From Verrucomicrobiota bacterium (GTDB taxonomy: Bacteria; Verrucomicrobiota; Verrucomicrobiia; Chthoniobacterales; UBA10450): a stretch of 22,191 nt of DNA. This document shows positions 7,705 to 15,113 of the stretch, piece after piece. Location of the stretch: positions 1 through 22,191 of the forward strand of contig QHON01000150.1 of assembly GCA_003218815.1 (NCBI GenBank), in the 5' to 3' direction. Within the stretch, counting starts at the first letter, position 1. Each line of letters opens with the position of its first letter. Below the pieces are notes generated by a model, which saw only the letters and a program-made list of their open reading frames with translations, did no database searches and was not told where the DNA came from. The position numbers were made by a program, and so were the translations under genes.

Positions 7705-8429
7705 AAAAATGGCGTTATGACTCCGCGCGCGATCTCGATCAAACGCTGGTTGAGCGGCTTCGTCGATTTCCGCGCGAGCCCGACATGCTCGTTTATGGAT
7801 TGCGTTCGCTCATGGCGTTGATCATTCGCGGTTGGCTGCGCGCTTATCATCGCTTTGAAATTGTCGGACTCGAAAATTTACATGATAACGGTTCCTTTGT
7901 CATGGTTGCGAACCATTCCAGTCATCTGGACGCACTTTGTCTCCTTGCCGCCGTGCCATTGCGCAAGCTACATCGAGCATTTCCGGCCGCCGCCGCGGAC
8001 TATTTTTTTAAAAGCGTGCCGCGTGTCTGGGTTGCCGCCGTTGTAGTTAACGCTTTGCCTTTTGCGCGTCAGGTCCACGTTCGGCAGAGCCTTTCTATTT
8101 GCTGCGAACTTCTTTCGAATCCCGGAAATATTTTGATCATCTTCCCCGAAGGCACGCGATCAACGACGGGTGAGACCCAGGATTTCAAATCCGGGATTGG
8201 GGCGCTTGTAGCAGGACGCGACGTGAGCGTTTTTCCATGTTACCTCGATGGAGCTTTTGATGCCTGGCCGAAGGGTTCTCGCTTCCCGCGGCCAAGGAAA
8301 ATCAGGCTTATTGTTGGCTCGCCGCGCAACTACGTCGCGCGTGCCGCGGAAAAGACAAACATCTGCGCGATCGCAGCGGAGCTGCGCGACGCTGTGAAAG
8401 AATTGGGACGAAGGAATGGATCTGACTGA
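7701..8429 (+). CDS. 1-acyl-sn-glycerol-3-phosphate acyltransferase-like (PlsC superfamily)
   Basis: This 242-residue protein has the glycerophosphate acyltransferase motifs: block I NHSSHLDA with catalytic His72 and Asp77 (H-x4-D), and block III FPEGTRS at 148-154 that binds the phosphate of the acceptor. A short hydrophobic segment at about 33-45 (SLMALIIRGWL) probably attaches it to the inner membrane. It overlaps ynbB by 4 nt and ynbC by 14 nt, so it is an integral operon member. E. coli ynbABCD has no such gene at this position. It could supply phosphatidic acid for YnbB or acylate the pathway's product; the sequence does not decide between these. Confidence 0.9.
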   Translation: MKKWRYDSARDLDQTLVERLRRFPREPDMLVYGLRSLMALIIRGWLRAYHRFEIVGLENLHDNGSFVMVANHSSHLDALCLLAAVPLRKLHRAFPAAAADYFFKSVPRVWVAAVVVNALPFARQVHVRQSLSICCELLSNPGNILIIFPEGTRSTTGETQDFKSGIGALVAGRDVSVFPCYLDGAFDAWPKGSRFPRPRKIRLIVGSPRNYVARAAEKTNICAIAAELRDAVKELGRRNGSD

Positions 8430-10155
8430 ACATACAATGATCAGTTGGGACGGGGCCGAGCTCTTCTATCGCGCATGGATTCCGCCGAAAGCGAAAGGTA
8501 AAGCGTTGCTCCTTTTCCATCGCGGTCACGAACATTCCGGCCGGTGGAAGGAAACGGTCGATTTATTAGGCCTCGAGGATGTCTCGGTTTTCGCCTGGGA
8601 CGCACGCGGCCATGGTCGATCATCCGGCAAACGCGGTGCGGCGGGCAACTTCGCCGACGTCGTAAAAGATGTAGACGCCTTCGTCCGGCATATTTCCGAG
8701 CGCTACAGTGTCGCACTTGGAAACACGATCATGCTTGCGCACAGTCTTGGCGCAATAAGCCTCCTGGCGTGGGTGCACGATTATGCGCCGCCGATTCGGG
8801 CGATGATTCTCGCCACCGCAGCGCTTCGAGTAAGACTCTACGTGCCGTTTGCAATCCCCATTTTGCGGTTGAAACAAAAGCTGATCGGAGCCGGTTACGT
8901 CACAAGCTACGTCAAAGCGAAGATGCTGACGCACGACCCGGCGCAAGCGGTTCAATATGATGCCGATGCGCTCATTTTTCGTCAAATCGCAGTAAATGTT
9001 CTACTCGATCTTCACGATACCGCGAGACGATTGCTTGCTGATGCCGGCGCAATTCACACGCCGACGTTGATGCTCGGCGCTGGAAAAGATTGGGTCGTTA
9101 GTCTGGGCGCCCAGCGCCAATTCTTTGACAAGCTTTCTTCGTCTGTGAAGCAGATGATCGTTTCCCCAAATGCTTATCACGCGATCTTCCAGGAGAAAGA
9201 TCGACGTGCGATTGTGCGTCAGGTACGCGACTTCATCATCGAACGGTTCGCTCAGCCGCTGGTTACGCCTTCGTTTCTGTATGCCGACCAAATTGGATAC
9301 ACGCGGGATGAATATGAGCGGTTGAGTCGGCCCGGCGGTGTGAAGTTTGCAGTGGCGCGCGCGGGACTGAAAGCGGCGGGACGGTTAAGCAACGGTGTCG
9401 ATCTCGGTTGGCGAAACGGCTTCGATTCCGGATTATCGCTCGACTATGTTTACAAAAACCAGCCACATGGCACGACATCGGTCGGGCGTTTGATCGACAA
9501 GTCATATCTCAATAGCATCGGTTGGCGTGGCATTCGGCAACGCAGAACTCATCTCGAAAAGTCGCTCAAGAATGCGATAGAGAGAACACACAGGAATGGA
9601 CGTCCGGTGCGCATCCTCGATATTGCCGCCGGCCCAGGACGTTACGTGCTAGAGACCCTGCGGATGTGCCTGGAAATTCCCGTGAGCGCGATATTGCGCG
9701 ATTACAAACAAGAAAATATCGATGCTGCACGCGCTTTAGCGCAAGAATTCGGGCTCGACAATGTAAAGGTGCAGCGAGGTGATGCCTTCGACCGTGGCTC
9801 GCTTGCCTCAATCGAGCCGCGCGCGACCATTGGAATTGTCTCAGGACTCTATGAGTTGTTTTCCTCGAATGACGCAGTCTTGAACTCTCTCGGCGGACTT
9901 GCTGACGCGATCGAGCCGGGCGGCTATTTGATTTACACGAATCAACCCTGGCATCCGCAGATGGAATTTATCGCGCGCGTTTTGCGCAATCGCGAAGGTC
10001 GACCGTGGATCATGCGCCGACGGACCACAGCAGAAATGGACCAACTGGTCCGCGCCTCAGGATTCGAAAAGATCGACATGGAAGTAGATCAGTGGGGGAT
10101 GTTCACCGTCTCGATCGCCCGGCGCGTTCTCTCCCTTAACAATCACGCGTGCTAG
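8416..10155 (+). CDS. ynbC: Alpha/beta-hydrolase-methyltransferase fusion, YnbC-like
   Basis: This is a two-domain protein of 579 residues (E. coli YnbC is about 585). Residues 1-280 are a serine-hydrolase domain of the monoacylglycerol-lipase/S33 type: HRGHEHSGRW, DARGHGRSSGKRG, nucleophile Ser110 in AHSLGA, Asp225 (GAGKDW) and His255 (NAYHAIF). Residues about 310-579 are a class I methyltransferase domain with motif I ILDIAAGPGRY at 400-410 and a later GLYELF segment. The natural reading is a lipid-active enzyme that removes an acyl group and methylates, or binds SAM for regulation; substrates are unknown. It overlaps its neighbours by 14 and 7 nt. No transmembrane helix is obvious, so it is probably cytoplasmic or peripheral. 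Confidence 0.9.
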   Translation: MDLTEHTMISWDGAELFYRAWIPPKAKGKALLLFHRGHEHSGRWKETVDLLGLEDVSVFAWDARGHGRSSGKRGAAGNFADVVKDVDAFVRHISERYSVALGNTIMLAHSLGAISLLAWVHDYAPPIRAMILATAALRVRLYVPFAIPILRLKQKLIGAGYVTSYVKAKMLTHDPAQAVQYDADALIFRQIAVNVLLDLHDTARRLLADAGAIHTPTLMLGAGKDWVVSLGAQRQFFDKLSSSVKQMIVSPNAYHAIFQEKDRRAIVRQVRDFIIERFAQPLVTPSFLYADQIGYTRDEYERLSRPGGVKFAVARAGLKAAGRLSNGVDLGWRNGFDSGLSLDYVYKNQPHGTTSVGRLIDKSYLNSIGWRGIRQRRTHLEKSLKNAIERTHRNGRPVRILDIAAGPGRYVLETLRMCLEIPVSAILRDYKQENIDAARALAQEFGLDNVKVQRGDAFDRGSLASIEPRATIGIVSGLYELFSSNDAVLNSLGGLADAIEPGGYLIYTNQPWHPQMEFIARVLRNREGRPWIMRRRTTAEMDQLVRASGFEKIDMEVDQWGMFTVSIARRVLSLNNHAC

Positions 10156-11459
10156 CTCGGCGACTCACAGCCTTCAGAGTTTCCGCGGGATTGTCGATCT
10201 TGTTCCTGGTCGTTTACGGCGCCTGCAATTGGATCACAGCGCGACGCAGCGGCGTCGATGTTTTTTTCTTTCAATGGGAATACGCCATTCCATTCGTTCC
10301 GTTCATGGTCCTTCCCTACATGTCGATCGATCTCTTCTTTGTCGCAGCGCCATTTCTCTGCCGGACAGATCGGGAATTACGTACATTTTCTCGGCGGATT
10401 ACAGCCGCGATTGCTATTGCAGGAATTTGTTTTCTCCTTTTCCCTCTGCGCTTCGCCTTTCCACGCCCACACGCGAACGGCTGGATCGGCACAATCTTCG
10501 ATTGGTTTCGAGGAATGGACGCGCCCTACAATCTTTTTCCGTCACTCCACGCCGCGCTCTGGCTTTTTCTTGTCAATATTTATGCCCGTCATCTCCGCGG
10601 CGTTTTCCTGGGCGGGGCAATGATTTGGTTTGCGCTGATCGCTCTCTCTCCGGTGCTGACCTATCAACATCACATCATCGACATCGGCGGCGGATTCGTG
10701 CTGGCCGGTTATTGTTTTTACTTTTTTCGCGACTCGGCGCCCACGCTGCCGGTAACTAAGAACCAGCGGGTCGGATTTTATTACACTGCTGCCGCGGTAT
10801 TTTTGTTCGCATTTGCTCCGATCTTTTGGCCGTTAAGCGCCTTGCTATTTTGGCCCGGTCTTTCTCTCGGCATCGTTGCTGGTGCTTACTTCGGTTTTGG
10901 GCCAGGAATCTTTCGTAAGACAGATGGCACTCTGCCTTGGAGCGCACGGTTTGTCTTGGGTCCTTGTTTGCTGGGTCAGTATTTGTCTCTGCTCCACTAT
11001 CGTCGCCAATGTCGACCCTGGGATGAGGTCATTCCCAATGTTTGGATTGGCCGAAAACTGAGTAACCGCGAAGCTGAGAGAGCGGTGCGTACCGGCGTGA
11101 CCGCTGTCCTCGATCTCAGCGCCGAATCCTCCGAAGCGAAAGCGTTTCGCGCAACCAGTTATCGAAACATACCAATTCTCGATCTTACGGCTCCTTCCTT
11201 GGGGCAATTGCGAGAAATGGGTAAATTCATCGCCGAACACAGTGAAACGGGGATCGTTTACGTTCACTGCAAGATCGGTTATTCGCGCAGCGCCGCTGCT
11301 GTCGCCGCGTATTTAATTATGAATGGCAAAGTGAGCGGCGCCGAAGAAGCGATTAGGATCATCCGGCGAGCGCGGCCATCTATTGTCATTCGGCCGGAAA
11401 TCGTCTTCGCTTTGTCGCAGCTCGAACATCACCTTGGGCGCTCGCTTGTCGATCGGTGA
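10149..11459 (+). CDS. ynbD: PAP2-like membrane phosphatase fused to dual-specificity phosphatase, YnbD-like
   Basis: This protein has 436 residues (E. coli YnbD is about 430) and begins with GTG inside the end of ynbC. The N-terminal 280 residues hold about eight membrane helices and a PAP2/inositol-phosphorylceramide-synthase-like pattern: RFAFPRP, FPSLHAA with His134, and QHHIIDIGGG with His175 and Asp178. The C-terminal part (about 295-436) is a cysteine-based dual-specificity phosphatase with the signature HCKIGYSRS (Cys374, Arg380) and the general-acid region before it. Two unrelated phosphatase chemistries in one chain suggest dephosphorylation of a lipid-linked phosphate, as PGP phosphatases do (inference). 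It is the last strictly overlapping gene of the operon. Confidence 0.9.
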   Translation: MLARRLTAFRVSAGLSILFLVVYGACNWITARRSGVDVFFFQWEYAIPFVPFMVLPYMSIDLFFVAAPFLCRTDRELRTFSRRITAAIAIAGICFLLFPLRFAFPRPHANGWIGTIFDWFRGMDAPYNLFPSLHAALWLFLVNIYARHLRGVFLGGAMIWFALIALSPVLTYQHHIIDIGGGFVLAGYCFYFFRDSAPTLPVTKNQRVGFYYTAAAVFLFAFAPIFWPLSALLFWPGLSLGIVAGAYFGFGPGIFRKTDGTLPWSARFVLGPCLLGQYLSLLHYRRQCRPWDEVIPNVWIGRKLSNREAERAVRTGVTAVLDLSAESSEAKAFRATSYRNIPILDLTAPSLGQLREMGKFIAEHSETGIVYVHCKIGYSRSAAAVAAYLIMNGKVSGAEEAIRIIRRARPSIVIRPEIVFALSQLEHHLGRSLVDR

Positions 11460-11515
11460 CGTTTCTTCTCGCGTCAAGAAAACGGAATCGCAATAATGCA
11501 GTGCCATCCAAGCCT

Positions 11516-11944
11516 ATGAACTACAACGAACTTATTCAGCTTTATTTCGAGCGCGCCAACGCCATGCAAGCGTACTGGAATCTTTACGTTATCATCGTTG
11601 GCGGTTTGCTCGCCTTCTCATCAATGCGCAAACAACCGGCGGCGATCACGACCGCGCTAGTGTCGATTCTCTTCGCCTTATTCGCGTACAAGAATCTTGA
11701 TGCCATGCACGACGTTACGGCGCAGCGATTTGCCACGCTCCAAGCGATTAAACAGTTCGATTCAAGCGGGGGCGCCCCGGCTAACTCGAAGCAAGTGCGT
11801 GATCTCCTCGAGCCGACTCTTACTCCGGCCACTTATGGAAGCGTCCGTGCGACTCATGTCACCAGTGATATTCTTACAATAGCAGCACTTCTGGCGATGG
11901 AGTTTCGCAGAAGAAAACTGCGCGGGGCAACAACAAGGTCGTAA
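11516..11944 (+). CDS. Small inner-membrane protein, unknown function
   Basis: This encodes 142 residues with two hydrophobic segments near the N-terminus (LYVIIVGGLLAF and TALVSILFALFAY). A soluble stretch of about 60 residues follows, then a third helix (ILTIAALLAMEF) and a basic tail (RRRKLRG). I do not recognise a family. An in-frame GTG at 11456 overlaps the ynbD stop (GTGA) and would add 20 basic, membrane-unlike residues; ATG 11516 is preferred because it starts a conserved-looking amphipathic helix. Proximity suggests cotranscription with the ynb-like operon, but E. coli has no counterpart there, so a functional link is only inferred. Confidence 0.7.
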   Translation: MNYNELIQLYFERANAMQAYWNLYVIIVGGLLAFSSMRKQPAAITTALVSILFALFAYKNLDAMHDVTAQRFATLQAIKQFDSSGGAPANSKQVRDLLEPTLTPATYGSVRATHVTSDILTIAALLAMEFRRRKLRGATTRS

Positions 11945-12013
11945 AGGGCGTCACGGCATTTCGCGAAAAGTCAGAGGGGTTTTGGTGAAAGCAAAGCTAA
12001 GGTTATTTACCGT

Positions 12014-12019
12014 GGAGGA
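12014..12019 (+). promoter_or_regulatory. Shine-Dalgarno supporting the GTG start at 12029
   Basis: GGAGGA lies 9 nt before the GTG at 12029. It is one of the few strong ribosome-binding sites in the window and fixes this start. Confidence 0.65.
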
Positions 12020-12028
12020 AGCTATTGG

Positions 12029-12727
12029 GTGAAGCCGTGGATTGGCACTTCCGGCTTTCAATACGCCGAATGGAAAGGAACTTTTTATCCGGAAGATCTG
12101 CCGGCGGCGAAGATGCTGCCATTTTATGCGGAACATCTTGCCACCACAGAGATTAATTACACGTTCCATCGCATCCCCGCCGCGAAAACGATCGATAATT
12201 GGAAGCACCTGACGCCGGAGACCTTCCGGTTTGCGCTCAAAGCCCCGCAAAAGATCACACATTGGTCGAAGCTGCGTGATTGCGCCGATACGCTGCGATA
12301 TTTTTACGACGTCGTGTCAGCGCTCGACGCGAAACTGGGTCCGGTGCTGTTTCAACTCCCGCCTAATTTCAAGAAAGACACCTTTATCCTCGGCGATTTT
12401 GTCAATGGTCTGCCCGGCGGAATGCGCGCCGCGTTCGAGTTTCGTCACGAATCATGGTTCGACCAGGAAGTTTTTGATTTACTGCAAGCCACCAAAGCAG
12501 CGCTTTGCATCGCCGACAGCGAAAAGTTGACGGCGCCAAAAGTTTCAACAGCAACCTGGGGCTATCTGCGATTGCGCCGCGAAGATTATTCTAAGATCGA
12601 CATCGAACATTGGGTTGAGTTCGTTCGCGCACAACACGGCTGGGATGATGTTTTCATTTATTTCAAACATGAAGAAGCTGGGACCGGTCCAAAACTCGCC
12701 CGGCAGATGATGGAATTGCTCGCTTAG
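12029..12727 (+). CDS. DUF72 (YecE-family) TIM-barrel protein
   Basis: This is a soluble 232-residue member of the DUF72 family. It opens with the typical WIGTSGFQYAEWKGTFYP strand-loop, followed by ATTEINYTFHRIP, FRFALKAPQKITH, a GPVLFQLPPNF segment, FEFRHESWF, and the terminal DVFIYFKHEEAGTGP, all family landmarks. The fold is a TIM barrel related to the AP-endonuclease/xylose-isomerase group; no enzymatic activity is firmly assigned. Length is typical (230-270). The GTG start has a strong ribosome-binding site. It stands alone, 84 nt after the preceding gene. Confidence 0.92.
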   Translation: MKPWIGTSGFQYAEWKGTFYPEDLPAAKMLPFYAEHLATTEINYTFHRIPAAKTIDNWKHLTPETFRFALKAPQKITHWSKLRDCADTLRYFYDVVSALDAKLGPVLFQLPPNFKKDTFILGDFVNGLPGGMRAAFEFRHESWFDQEVFDLLQATKAALCIADSEKLTAPKVSTATWGYLRLRREDYSKIDIEHWVEFVRAQHGWDDVFIYFKHEEAGTGPKLARQMMELLA

Positions 12728-12764
12728 TCGGCGAGACCCTTTGTCGCAAATCGGCCAGGACGCG

Positions 12765-12917
12765 CTATTTGCCGATGAGAATAAAGACACCGGCGGCCAG
12801 TGCCACGATGTACAACAGGAAAATGAATGCTCCAAGTTGTAGGCCGAACCCTAAAAGGCCATCGACGATCAGATAAACCGCGAGCAGAAGCATGCCAATG
12901 TTTTTGGTGAGGTTCAT
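12765..12917 (-). CDS. Small two-helix membrane protein (50 residues)
   Basis: Reading the minus strand from ATG 12917 to TAG 12765 gives 50 residues that are almost wholly hydrophobic: MNLTKNIGMLLLAVYLIVDG, a short loop with GFGLQLG, and a second helix IFLLYIVALAAGVFILIGK. The composition, the Lys at each end and the absence of rare-looking codons make it a convincing gene. I recall similar short membrane proteins of unknown function in Verrucomicrobiota and Acidobacteriota, without a reliable family name. No clear Shine-Dalgarno precedes it. It lies convergent to the DUF72 gene, 37 nt away. Confidence 0.7.
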   Translation of the reverse strand: MNLTKNIGMLLLAVYLIVDGLLGFGLQLGAFIFLLYIVALAAGVFILIGK

Positions 12918-13142
12918 GATGTCAGTATTCTGGCTCGCGCGTTCAGATTACAATCCAAAATCTGTAACCTCATCCAGCCTTGCTCGCCGAAGGCAATTCA
13001 GGGCCCGCATTGAGCCATTTTTTGGTGCTTCATTCTTCGCCTCGACTTGAACGCCTATGCGTGATCGCAACAGCAAGAGAGGTGACCACGCAAAACGAAA
13101 CTGCCGATGCCCGAGCGGCCTGTTTTTAGAAGATTGAAGCCG

Positions 13143-13433
13143 CTATTTGTTTCTTCGAATAACGACAGCGGACACGTCCGCCGTATCGACGACAGCGTCG
13201 TAGTACTCGGCACCAGTCAGCTGCGAAAGATAAACGAGTTTGTCCACAATCTTTTCCACTTTTCCGCCGATCTTCTCTCCGGATTTCAAACGCAGCTCGA
13301 CAGTCTGTCCGGTGTTTCGCTGCAGAATGCTAAGGATGCTATCGCTGGGCTGTAAATCGATCTTTGTTTGCGCGGAAAGATTGGAGTAAACAAGGGCGAC
13401 GATAAGTGCGGCCAGGAGTGAAAAGCGTTTCAT
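13143..13433 (-). CDS. Small exported protein with Sm/small-barrel-like domain
   Basis: This protein has 96 residues. Residues 1-21 are a signal peptide (MKRFSLLAALIVALVYSNLSA). The mature part reads as five short beta strands: GQTVELRLKSGEKIGGKVEKIVDKL is followed by VYLSQLTGAEYYDAVVDTADVSAVVIRR. The pattern (V-L-x-L-K-x-G-x-x-x-x-G-x-V) is that of Sm/Hfq-like or related small barrels, here exported. Function unknown. It is monocistronic or upstream of the small two-helix protein on the same strand, 225 nt away; that gap holds a GCCGCT/AGCGGC inverted repeat (about 13117-13142) but no convincing terminator. Confidence 0.78.
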   Translation of the reverse strand: MKRFSLLAALIVALVYSNLSAQTKIDLQPSDSILSILQRNTGQTVELRLKSGEKIGGKVEKIVDKLVYLSQLTGAEYYDAVVDTADVSAVVIRRNK

Positions 13434-13654
13434 GATCGACTCGTTCTACGCAGGAACCAGCTCATTTGCCAGCTAATATTGAGCTAAGCAATCTGCCCTG
13501 CTTCAAATCTAGCGGCCCAACTGCAGTGGCAGAAAATTCGTGAATGGCGGTGCTGCATGCCAATCGTTCAGGAAGCGCGGTTAGGCAATTTCAAAACCTT
13601 CGCGGTTTTTGCATTCCGGCCGAAAGCTCTGCTAGTTTCAACTTTCTCTAGCCC

Positions 13655-14353
13655 ATGGACGATCTCGCCGCAAATCTCAAACGCGTCCTCATGCAAATCT
13701 CCAATTCGGCGAGAAAAGCGGGAAGCTCGCCTGATGAAATCGAGCTCGTGGCGATTTCCAAGACCCACGACGCCGAGAAGGTGCACGCGGTTTACGAAGC
13801 CGGGCAGGTTTTGTTCGGCGAAAGTCGGGTCCAGGAAGCGCGCGCAAAAATTCCCGAGCTGCCTTCAGCAATTCGCTGGCACTTCGTTGGTCATTTACAG
13901 AAGAACAAAATCCGGCAAGCGCTGCCGTTGTTCGAATTAATCCATAGCGTCGATTCGTTTGCGTTGGCGAAGGAGATAAACCGGATCGCGGACGAGGACG
14001 GAATGCATCCACGGGTCTTACTCGAAGTGAACGTGGCAGGTGAGGGGAGTAAGTTCGGTTTCAAACCGGAAACGGTACGCGCGGAAATGGAATCGCTGCT
14101 CGCATTGCCGCGATTGTCAATCGAGGGTTTGATGATAATTCCGCCGCTCGCCGAGGAGGCAGAAGCCTCGCGAACCTTTTTTGTGCAGTTGCGCGAATTG
14201 CGTGACGCGCTCGAAAAGGAGTTCGACCTGAAACTTCCGCGCCTTTCCATGGGGATGACGAACGATTTCACTGTCGCGATCGAGGAAGGCGCGACGCTGG
14301 TGCGCGTCGGCACGGCGATTTTTGGCGAGCGCCAACGCCCAAAGCGCAAATGA
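13655..14353 (+). CDS. yggS: YggS/PLPBP family pyridoxal-phosphate homeostasis protein
   Basis: This 232-residue cytoplasmic PLP-binding protein has an alanine-racemase-type barrel. Lys36 in LVAISKTHD is the Schiff-base lysine. GESRVQEARAKI, the WHFVGHLQKNK motif, the HSVDS segment, LLEVNVAGEGSKFGF, GLMIIPP, LSMGMTNDF and the C-terminal VRVGTAIFGERQ are all diagnostic. Members buffer free PLP and affect amino-acid metabolism without a known catalytic turnover. Length is as expected for bacteria. It is a single gene or the first of a pair with the DUF971 gene 115 nt downstream; a hairpin lies between them. Confidence 0.96.
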   Translation: MDDLAANLKRVLMQISNSARKAGSSPDEIELVAISKTHDAEKVHAVYEAGQVLFGESRVQEARAKIPELPSAIRWHFVGHLQKNKIRQALPLFELIHSVDSFALAKEINRIADEDGMHPRVLLEVNVAGEGSKFGFKPETVRAEMESLLALPRLSIEGLMIIPPLAEEAEASRTFFVQLRELRDALEKEFDLKLPRLSMGMTNDFTVAIEEGATLVRVGTAIFGERQRPKRK

Positions 14354-14396
14354 TTTGTGGCCGATCCGCGTGTCGTCCCAAATCTCGGAACACGGC

Positions 14397-14413
14397 GGAG
14401 GGGGATTCCCTCC
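14397..14413 (+). terminator. Hairpin downstream of yggS
   Basis: GGAGGG (14397-14402) pairs with CCCTCC (14408-14413) across a five-base loop, 43 nt after the yggS stop. The next bases are AAATGG, not a T-run, so it may slow or attenuate rather than terminate transcription into the DUF971 gene. Confidence 0.3.
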
Positions 14414-14468
14414 AAATGGATTGCAGATTGCTATCAAGATCGACGTTGTGGCAGGATCGCGATAATTC

Positions 14469-14777
14469 ATGCGTCTAGAACCAACCAATGTTCAACAAAT
14501 CGGAAATGAACTTGCGATTCATTGGAATGACGGGACGGAATCCTATTTCGATTTGCAATTTCTCCGTCGCGCGTGTCCATGCGCGGCGTGCGGTGGCGAG
14601 CCGGACGTGTTGGGCAACATCTCTCGTCCGCATCTGACTTATTCCAAGGAGAGCTTTGCTCTTGTCGGTTTCAGCATCGTGGGTGGCTATGCTGTGCAAC
14701 CACGATGGCGCGACGGACACGGCACCGGTATTTACAGTTTTCAATATCTACGACGTTTGGCTGAGGCTGCCAGATGA
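14469..14777 (+). CDS. DUF971 domain protein
   Basis: This 102-residue single-domain protein belongs to DUF971 (also the N-terminal domain of gamma-butyrobetaine hydroxylases). Seen: NELAIHWNDGTESYFDLQFLRR, the CxxC pair in ACPCAACGG, a middle strand FALVGFSIVGGYAVQPRW and the end DGHGTGIYSFQYLRRL, which are the family's landmarks. Stand-alone members often occur beside Fe-S carrier (Mrp/ApbC) genes, although none is here; the cysteines may bind metal (inference). The ATG at 14469 has no strong Shine-Dalgarno. It follows yggS on the same strand. Confidence 0.92.
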   Translation: MRLEPTNVQQIGNELAIHWNDGTESYFDLQFLRRACPCAACGGEPDVLGNISRPHLTYSKESFALVGFSIVGGYAVQPRWRDGHGTGIYSFQYLRRLAEAAR

Positions 14778-14805
14778 GTGTATTGGCTCGAACAGGGAGC
14801 CACAG

Positions 14806-14838
14806 GGGATTCCTTTCGGTATTGACTTATGGAATCCC
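14806..14838 (+). terminator. Hairpin after the DUF971 gene
   Basis: GGGATTCC (14806-14813) and GGAATCCC (14831-14838) form a perfect 8-bp inverted repeat with a 17-nt loop, 28 nt after the DUF971 stop. It lacks a T-run. The 336-nt stretch 14778-15113 otherwise holds only the doubtful small reading frame at 14859. Confidence 0.35.
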
Positions 14839-14858
14839 AACGCATGTGATAAGGTTGG

Positions 14859-15023
14859 GTGACTCGTACAACCAAAACGATCGTTGTTCTCTTCTGCGCA
14901 GTTGTCTGCGGAGCAGGAACGATTCTTTCGTCGGCTAGTCGGTTGGAGATGCAGCCAGAAAAATCCCACCTGAGGCCGATCCTAAACGATCAGGTGCGCC
15001 ATCGGATCTGGCTGCGCGTGTGA
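14859..15023 (+). CDS. Doubtful small exported protein or decayed gene
   Basis: A GTG at 14859 opens 54 codons with a convincing signal-peptide core (KTIVVLFCAVVCGAGTILSS), but the rest is unremarkable. In another frame, the sequence from about 14938 onward reads smoothly through an Ala-rich, soluble-looking stretch (GDAARKIPPEADP, then SDLAARVIFSTAICNRA) and continues past 15113. The two halves would join if a frameshift near 14930-14945 were corrected, giving an exported protein of roughly 80-120 residues. Neither version has recognisable homology to me. It lies between the DUF971 gene and the convergent manA. Confidence 0.25.
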   Translation: MTRTTKTIVVLFCAVVCGAGTILSSASRLEMQPEKSHLRPILNDQVRHRIWLRV

Positions 15024-15113
15024 TTTTTTCGACGGCGATTTGTAACCGCGCAAAAGAATGCTCAGCCATAGGTGGGGTGTATCAGCTGTGTCATGGCGGG
15101 TGGCAGGACTGCA

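Noticed and set aside
10229..10759. Plus-strand frame of 176 codons inside ynbD
   Set aside because: It is a serine- and arginine-rich shadow of the membrane domain of ynbD, which has a far better protein with known motifs.
12545..12835. Minus-strand frame overlapping the DUF72 end and the small membrane protein
   Set aside because: It overlaps the end of the DUF72 gene and part of the hydrophobic 50-residue gene in another frame; its sequence is Ser- and Pro-rich without features.
13891..14415. Minus-strand frame of 174 codons opposite yggS
   Set aside because: It is antisense to an unmistakable PLP-binding protein gene; no start signal or family resemblance.
14402..14838. Octamer GGGATTCC occurring at 14402 and 14806 and inverted at 14831
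   Set aside because: Each copy is part of a local hairpin arm. Three occurrences of an 8-mer built into palindromes do not establish a repeat family.
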